Assembly (NCBI GenBank): GCA_941918925.1 | Contig: OW799236.1 | Span: 16,715,474-16,779,473, forward strand | From: Phyto melanocephala | Lineage: Eukaryota > Arthropoda > Insecta > Diptera > Rhinophoridae | DNA length: 64,000 nt | Reading direction: 5' to 3' | Shown here: positions 57,880-64,000 of the stretch, piece by piece | How the letters are laid out: each line of letters begins with the position of its first letter | How positions within the stretch are numbered: the stretch's first letter is position 1 | The notes under the pieces: generated by a model | Database searches by the model: none | What the model saw: the letters and a program-made list of their open reading frames with translations, nothing else | Told to the model about the DNA's origin: nothing | Translations under genes and position numbers: made by a program

Positions 57880-59120
57880 GGATGCCAAACAATTACTTTC
57901 TTTAAATCATTTCCTATAACAAAAAAAATTCGCCTATTTTGGTTAAATTACATGACCGTGACGGCCAATGAACTGCTTCCAAAATGTGAAATTAATTGTT
58001 CACTAAACTCACCTCGCACTAGGTTTATGATATCGCATGCCAAGTGGCATATTTTACCGTCTTGTTGAAACTTCATATTAACCAATTCCTTCATTTTCGA
58101 AAAAAAAACTCGATAATTATCGCATGATACCTTACACTGTTGTCTGCAATGTTATGATTTTCATCATTCAGGGTGTATTGGCAACTCTATAACTGCGTCT
58201 ACATTTCATATCCATTGAGCCAAAAATGAGCTTTACCACTCAAGATAGGGTGCATTGGTTGCTGTTCACAGAAAATTTAGAAATTCTGTTTATTGGCATA
58301 CCCATTGAGTCAAAAATGGGCTACATGGCTGGACATAATTTTTCGACAGAAAATGATAGGTTAGGTTAGGTTGAAAAGGAGGGGCACTAAAAGCCCAAAC
58401 CCATGACAGGTATACACTTATGCCCAGTTGGCATGTTGTGCGCTCCATATGGAAAACGGAATTCCCAAAACAAAAAACCATAAGCATAATTTCCCATAAA
58501 TAACGGACTAGCCCAAGAACCCAGTTCCCTCAATGTAACTCCTTATGGATCTCCAGTTCGAGTTCCCCAGGTATTCCAAGTTTGGCATAGTATCCACTGT
58601 AAAATTTTCGCGCCTAATATGCCCAAACGCAGGACAATGACAGAGGTAGTGTACCAAAGTCTTATCCTCTTCCTCGCATGCTCTACATGTTGTCTTCTCA
58701 GATAATCTCATGCGAGCTAGATGGGTTCTCAACTCCGTATGACCTGTAATTACACTACAGATTACATTACAGAAAATGATAAGTATTCATCTAACTTTCC
58801 ATTTTCAGACTCCATTTTTTGTAGCAGCTGTATTTTGTATGGCTTTATACCGAGATCCTGACCTAAAATCTTCCAGGTCATGGAATAGCGTAAGTCCAAT
58901 TATTGGCAACACACTATTCGCATTAATAAAGTGAAACTAGTTTCAAATTTAGTCACAATAGCTTAAAGAGTCTGTTCGGTGGGTTGATTACGACGTCCGT
59001 AAATTCAACACCACGAATTTTGATAATAACATTCAATGATTTCCAAGTTGTTTTGCTAGTCTGTTAATGGTGAAATGACAAACCCTACTAAGCATTTCTG
59101 ACATTACCACATGTCACGAA
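57880..59120 (-). mobile_element. Mariner (DD41D/rosa-like), interrupted by a LINE
   Basis: Minus strand from right to left: KLAKQLEIIECYYQNS-like N-terminus (about 59030-59070), GRRNQPTEQTL and IVTKFETSFTLLMR (about 58925-59010), YSMTWKILGQDLGIKPYKIQ (about 58830-58890), LQKMES and LDEYLSF up to the LINE insertion. Beyond it: AHFWLNGYANKQNF (about 58280-58325), an apparent second AHFWLNGY (about 58210-58235), then MKFQQDGKICHLACDIINLV (about 58015-58070, second Asp) and RGEFSEQLISHF. The third-Asp region is decayed (SRSCNLTKI). Several frameshifts. The inverted ends are not identified. Confidence 0.7.
58359..58768 (-). mobile_element. 5'-truncated LINE with perfect 13-bp target duplication
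   Basis: ACAGAAAATGATA flanks the insertion at 58346-58358 and 58769-58781. On the minus strand it opens inside ORF2. The frame at 58508-58732 reads MRTHLARMRLSEKTTCRACE with CxxC...H...C zinc spacing (CRACEEEDKTLVHYLCHCPAF), then FGHIRRENFTVDTMPN and RSYIEGTGFLG*, an intact C-terminus. The 3' UTR ends in CCTAACCTAACC. The intact terminal frame and perfect duplication make it the youngest LINE insertion here. It shares its tail with 17277-17364. Confidence 0.85.
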
Positions 59121-59519
59121 TCCTTTAATCACTCAAAAAAATTTATCCTTGTTTACCTTGAGAGCTGGTATGGCTGGTTGGGAATTTTCAGCGATCTAGG
59201 TGTCTCTGGTTCCCCAAATGTTGGCAACCGCTGTATTGTGTTGGACAAGTCGATGGCAACTCCAAGCCATAAATAAAATCACTTTTTCTCCTTTTTAAGA
59301 GAAAAATCCTGTCTTGGATTTTAGTATTGCCACTCAATGTTCTACACGTTGGATAGTTTATTAATGTTTTTACAAAGACTTAAATAATATTGAAAACTTT
59401 GTGGTTGCTTTCAATTCTGAATTCTAATGAATGTGATATTGTTTTTATAAAAATAACATAATTGGTGCGTGTGTAAATCGTGTTTCTTTAATAAGTTGGA
59501 AAACATTAAAAAAATGTAA
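59121..59519. other. Unassigned DNA
   Basis: No motif was read. It may include the decayed 5' end of the mariner on its left. Confidence 0.4.
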
Positions 59520-59775
59520 ACTGGATCCACTCCGTAGCCGTAAGATATCTCAGTAGATCATTCTGTCTGGCCTTCTACATCTCAGAGGGATTATCCAGTA
59601 TACGTTTGCCATGATTTGTGTCTCTTAGGAGCCACGGCAGGATATTTGCACAGAAGGTAGAAAACCTATATAAGCTTTTTCAAATACATTCAGATCCGAA
59701 AATAGTCATTTGAGGAAACTCTAAGTCGTCTTAAGTGATTTCTTAACATCGAGTGGTCCTCAAGATATCCTTTCT
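59520..59775 (-). mobile_element. LINE ORF2 C-terminal fragment
   Basis: On the minus strand: SMLRNHLRRLRVSSNDYFRI (about 59690-59755), then a frame-broken Cys-His stretch, YLLCKYPAVAPKRHKSWQ (about 59610-59670), and NDLLRYLTATEWIQ at the end. The order HL..LG(V), C..C, HLLCxCPAxxxxRxxxW is the LINE tail. The same family as 54464-55230 (shared block gatctcagtagatcattctg). Confidence 0.6.
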
Positions 59776-62389
59776 ACCTTGACTCGTCAGTAAAAATGTA
59801 CACCTGTACACAGAGAGTCACGTAAGCCACGAAAAATTATTAGAAATATTACTTTTGAAATAAACATTTCCTCTCCTTTTACTCAAAAATAAGCAGTGCA
59901 GAATATATAGTTTGCGTTCGAAATAATTTTAATATTTCCAGGTATTCCATTACAAATTTGGGGATATGACCATCGTGATCATATCAGTAATATGGTTTTT
60001 CTCTACCTTTAATTCAAACTTTAATCCCATTTGTTATTACTAAGTATAAAAGTCTACCACATTTGCTAATCTGTAGTCTAGTCTATAATACTTTTTCGCT
60101 TGCTTTAGGGTACAACATCAATACTAGTTAAATTCCTTAACCCAACAGCTGCAAAAACAAATGCAACAGAATCACTTGCTTAAGCAGTTGATGGCAAATA
60201 ACAAATGGCAGGCAAACGTTAATGACTGCAATTTGCCAAACTTTGTTGTTGTTTTATGTTTTTGTATTGTTTAGTTTAGATGAAGTCATATCCTTGCAAC
60301 TGATTTGTAGATACATATAAACGCGTGTTTGTGTCTGTGTTAACGTTTTTCAGTTTATATTTGGTTAATTCACAAGGTGTCTTTAGGTGTTGTATTGACA
60401 AATTTTTCAAAATTTTAAAAAGTCTTAAAATTTTATTATAAATTAAACATTTCTTTAAAAATGTTTGAAAAATTACAATACTATGGTAATACGACACTTA
60501 TGACTGCTTGTGAATACACCAATAGTGTATTTGTCTATGTATGCATATAATTTAGAAGTGTGTTCCCTTGAATTGTTCTTTTAGCAATTTGAAATTGTGT
60601 TAACTAAAACTATCAAACAAATGCAATCGTGTGTTTGTATAAAGTTTACTTTCATTCAAGTTTCTATTATTTCTTAACTAAACTTGAATAGAAAATAATA
60701 AAAACAACAATAATTGGCAGTTTTCATGCATGTCGTATTTGACGGATTTTAGTTACAGCTTAAAGTTGATGTTCGATGGCGGACGTTTTATTTTAATGGT
60801 TTTATTTACAAAGTGTCTTAATTTTTCTTAATTTTTAAAGGAAAATATTATTTTTAGTTGACTGTTTTTTGCATAAAAAATTTATTTTATTATCCTTATT
60901 TTAATATTTTAGTCTGCTCTTAAATTATAGCCTATAGAGTCAAGTATAGATTCCAGTATATCGCCTATTATAGAGTTATACTAAAGTAAATAGATACAAA
61001 AATAAAAAATTAAAAATGTCATTCCGATCACTTTTATTTTAGCTTATTGAAATTTAGTTATGTATATTAATTTTACACCATAAAAACTTGCATACCTTAA
61101 GGAGTCCCTCAAAGTAAAAAGTAATTTTCCGCCGAATACTTAATAATAGAAGAAATTAAATATATCAAATAAACTTTAAAGAGTATATAAAGGGAGCATC
61201 CCAGCAAAAAGGTCACTTACTTTTTTCTTTTATTGCAAACCTACAATAATCACTGATCGGTAAGCTTTTTTTTTATGTATGTTGGGGCAATATAGCAGCA
61301 GACCACTATATTTTCTGGTCTTATTTTAGCTCTTTTGCTTCCAGTGATCTTATAGCTAACTAATGGTATCCAGTACTTTTTAAGCTCTTAGCTAACTAAG
61401 AGTATCCATTCCATCAATAAGCCTCACGTCACAACAGGCTAGACTAAGAAACGATTCGAACTGCCGATTGGTGATTGTCTACTATTATAATCGCACAGTC
61501 CTTCTCAACCACCAGCATCTTCGTTAGACTGAGGACCCCCAAGTATTCACACTTAATGTGTGCCTACCTATAATCCTTAGTCAACCACGATATATATTGC
61601 AGCAACAAAGAATTACACGATTTATTCAAAAACCTCCTCCGATTCTACCAGTGGAACGTAAAAGAAGACAGTGCTGATTGCAGTCGTACAGGCTAGTCAT
61701 ACTTTACGTTTTGTGAACGAGGTAAGGGATATTAAGGTGATTAATTTTGTTTCTGCGTTTGTTTATGCATTTGTTGCAACTGCTGCTCATAATGATCAGC
61801 CAAATGTTTTGCCTTAAATTATGATAGTCTCAAACTGGAACATTTCTACGATGAATCTCTTTAGTCCATTAATTATTGATTTATGTTTTGACCTCAAGGT
61901 TGCGACTTCTGCTTTTGTGGTGGTTGTATAGCCATCAGTATATTTGGGGCTTACTGTTGTTTTTGCTTTTGGGTGGCCAAGGCATGGTTTTGTATACTCC
62001 CGACATGACTCGGACTTAAGATTTTACACTTGCTGGAAGCGTTGTCTAAGGTTCGATAATGTTCACTGTGGTGTCTTGATAACAATTATTTATTGCAAAG
62101 CCTCAGCACAAATTTTTCCACACAATTAATTGTTGGTTTTTTTAGCTAATTGTACACCAAACTGTTTACAATGTTATTTTTTTTTTTGCAATTTTAATTT
62201 TCTTTCACAAAAAAGATGGTCACACTATTTTTAGTTTCAAATACAACAGCGCTGCCATCGAAGGAATTCTTAAAAAATCGCATGTTTGCACACTTCAAAT
62301 AAAACGAAAATAAGTGATCACTGAAATGAATGATTTAGCACAACTCTAGTTTTCATGATTATGGTGTTTAAATTTATGATCATACTTTT
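59776..62389. other. AT-rich DNA, no feature recognised
   Basis: A TACACAGAGA end at 59807-59816. 60110-60260 (tttgccaaactttgttgttg) and 61370-61740 are less AT-rich and read like unique DNA. The frame at 60276-60497 has no motif. Confidence 0.45.
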
Positions 62390-62560
62390 GTGGTTGTGGA
62401 AAAAATAGAGGCAGTCGTATTTATTTTCTCATATCTCAGAAAGTTATGGGGCGATCGTGCTGAATTTCAGTAGCGATTTATTCCCAGATATTTTCAAAAT
62501 ATTGATACCATACACAGGTCTGAGGAACATGCGGTTGCTTCTAAAAGTTGATTTCAACCA
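62390..62560 (+). mobile_element. Mini-me-like central fragment
   Basis: tctcatatctcagaaagtta, ggggcgatcgtgctgaattt and gcttctaaaagttgatttca match 44085-44215 in order. No 3' end or microsatellite. Confidence 0.55.
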
Positions 62561-64000
62561 ACACTCCTCCAATAACAAGAGACATTTGATCTTTAGCTTT
62601 TAGTCTTCCATTTTCTACTCTTCAACTTTAACGAATTTTTATTTTAGTCTTTTACTTTGTCTGCACTCTATTTTACAAGTACTTATAGCTTGGCCCAGTA
62701 CTATCAGGTCTATTTTATTCTCTGTATTTAACAGCCTCAGTTTAAAATTTCTTATGTGTCTCTTTCTAGAATTTGTTTTTCTTCACATATTTTTTTTAAT
62801 TATATTTAATTTTATTTAATGCAAAAAAAAAAAAAAAACTATATATGATTGTGCATCGTGTGTGAAATTTGCACAAAACTTTTATGTTATTCTTCCCGCA
62901 ACTAGCATTCGTACTCTTCTTTTCCAACATATTTACACAATTTAACCCGACATCCGCTAGAACATCCGTTAACGTTTCCTCTTTATTGTAGCACTAAGCC
63001 AAAGTAAAACTTCAGCCTCAGCGTAGGCAAACAATGTAGCTTTTATACAGCCTACGTTTAGGCGGTAAAGCAAAGTCAGTGCTAACTAGACTAGGTCTCT
63101 ATTGAATTATGAACATTATATTCGTTATGTAATAAATAAATGTATTAGAGAATTTTATGTGCCATGATTTGAAGTAGTATTTTTATGACTTATTTAAATG
63201 CAGAATAAAGAGGAAAAGAATTTGTTAAAAATAATAAAATAAGTCATGATTTAAATAGTTTAAAAAAACTGGCATACGGTTAGGTAGTTTTAGCACGAGA
63301 TTAAATGATTTAAGAAACAAATATAAGGAAATTTATATAGAAAATAAATAAATAAAAATATTGTTACTAATATGATCTTCTGCATCAGGCTTTCAAGGTC
63401 ATAGAAAGTAATGAAAAGACTTTATATTTTCATTATTATATAATTCTGACGTTTCATTGGTGTTTTTTTTTCCAGTTTAATTGGGGATTTATTTAATATC
63501 TAGTGTTAAAAGTTAAGTTCATTATTCTTGAAGTAATATTACACCTTCGTAAATGTAGACTTCACAACACAAAACATAAATTATATCACAGTTTTGTAAG
63601 GGTGGACAACACACCACAAAACTTTTTAAGACTACAATGCATACATATATTTATTAAGACTTTTATATTTTTCTGTTTATTGTTAATATATTTCCAATTA
63701 TTGTTTTGCAAAAACTTTTCTAAAACTCACTTTTGAATTGTTTTAAATTTTTATCCCTAATGTATGCTCTCTTTATAATATTTTATTTTCTCCTATATGC
63801 ATGCAATTAAAGTTTTTTCATTAAAAACCATAAGCCAAGAAGCCATAAGTGTTGCTAAGTGTTTTTTTTTTTCATATCCAGAAAATGACAAACTTTTTAT
63901 AGAGTAATGCTATTACACTTCAAAAAAAAATACTGTGAATTTACGAGGGCAGATTTCAATGTTCAATTCAATTTCTGTTCTATAAAATTGCGGAAGAATA
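62561..64000. other. AT-rich DNA, no feature recognised
   Basis: No family motif in either strand. 62930-63110 is less AT-rich. Confidence 0.5.

Noticed and set aside
57853..58068. Plus-strand open frame of 71 residues
   Set aside because: It is the antisense of the mariner catalytic region that reads FQQDGKICH on the minus strand.
1..64000. Integrated virus or toxin gene
   Set aside because: No capsid, envelope, viral polymerase or toxin motif was seen. The only retroviral-type feature is a lone LTR without internal genes.

Overview
This window looks like a piece of a dipteran nuclear genome, most likely a calyptrate (muscoid) fly. It is very AT-rich with long poly-A/T and A/T-simple tracts. 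Apart from some GC-rich islands, almost everything recognisable belongs to transposable-element families typical of flies: mini-me-like (Helitron/DINE-type) elements, Tc1-mariner remnants, RNase-H-bearing LINEs and tRNA-derived SINEs. I found no host protein-coding exon, rRNA, functional tRNA or CRISPR array. The window is best read as intergenic or giant-intron DNA used as a transposon graveyard. Species and locus are inference.

Layout. 1-5.6 kb: unique-like AT-rich DNA with a scattered TGTCACGTACGAT motif, a tRNA-like SINE head and two degenerate mini-me copies. 5.6-9.9 kb: a 2.1-kb composite mini-me with a mariner inside it, an RTE-like LINE end, a GC-rich retroposon bounded by 15-bp direct repeats, and a nearly full-length but broken mariner. 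11.2-16.1 kb: several LINE remnants, one about 1.5 kb long running from the reverse-transcriptase palm to the C-terminal zinc motif. 17.1-21.2 kb: a mini-me broken by a LINE tail and a SINE dimer, then a mariner split by a 1.35-kb insertion. 22.5-25.7 kb: a 1.7-kb foldback element and an AACCGG-rich terminal-inverted-repeat element. 26.2-29.8 kb: a second composite mini-me carrying the same internal mariner, a LINE fragment, and a truncated mini-me containing a solo LTR. 31.2-35.4 kb: a hAT-like C-terminus, a 0.5-kb foldback, a GC-rich retroposon and RTE-type LINE pieces. 36.7-45.2 kb: two further mariner remnants, a short AACCGG copy, mini-me copies (one with an expanded microsatellite) and two RNase-H LINE ends. 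46.7-48.4 kb: a 127-bp MITE, an intact SINE with perfect target duplication, and a piggyBac-like transposase remnant. 54-60 kb: more LINE ends, and a mariner interrupted by a LINE insertion with a perfect 13-bp target duplication. 60-64 kb: mostly unassigned AT-rich DNA.

How the parts relate. The SINE at 47.4 kb and the LINE at 42.7-43.6 kb share their 3' tail, which suggests that this LINE family's machinery moved the SINE. The 127-bp MITE at 46.8 kb shares its ends with the mariner at 40-40.9 kb. The two long mini-me copies carry the same nested mariner at the same internal position, so the compound element spread as a unit. Every transposase or reverse-transcriptase reading frame seen is broken. 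All coordinates and translations come from reading by eye; family names rest on remembered motifs, not on searches.
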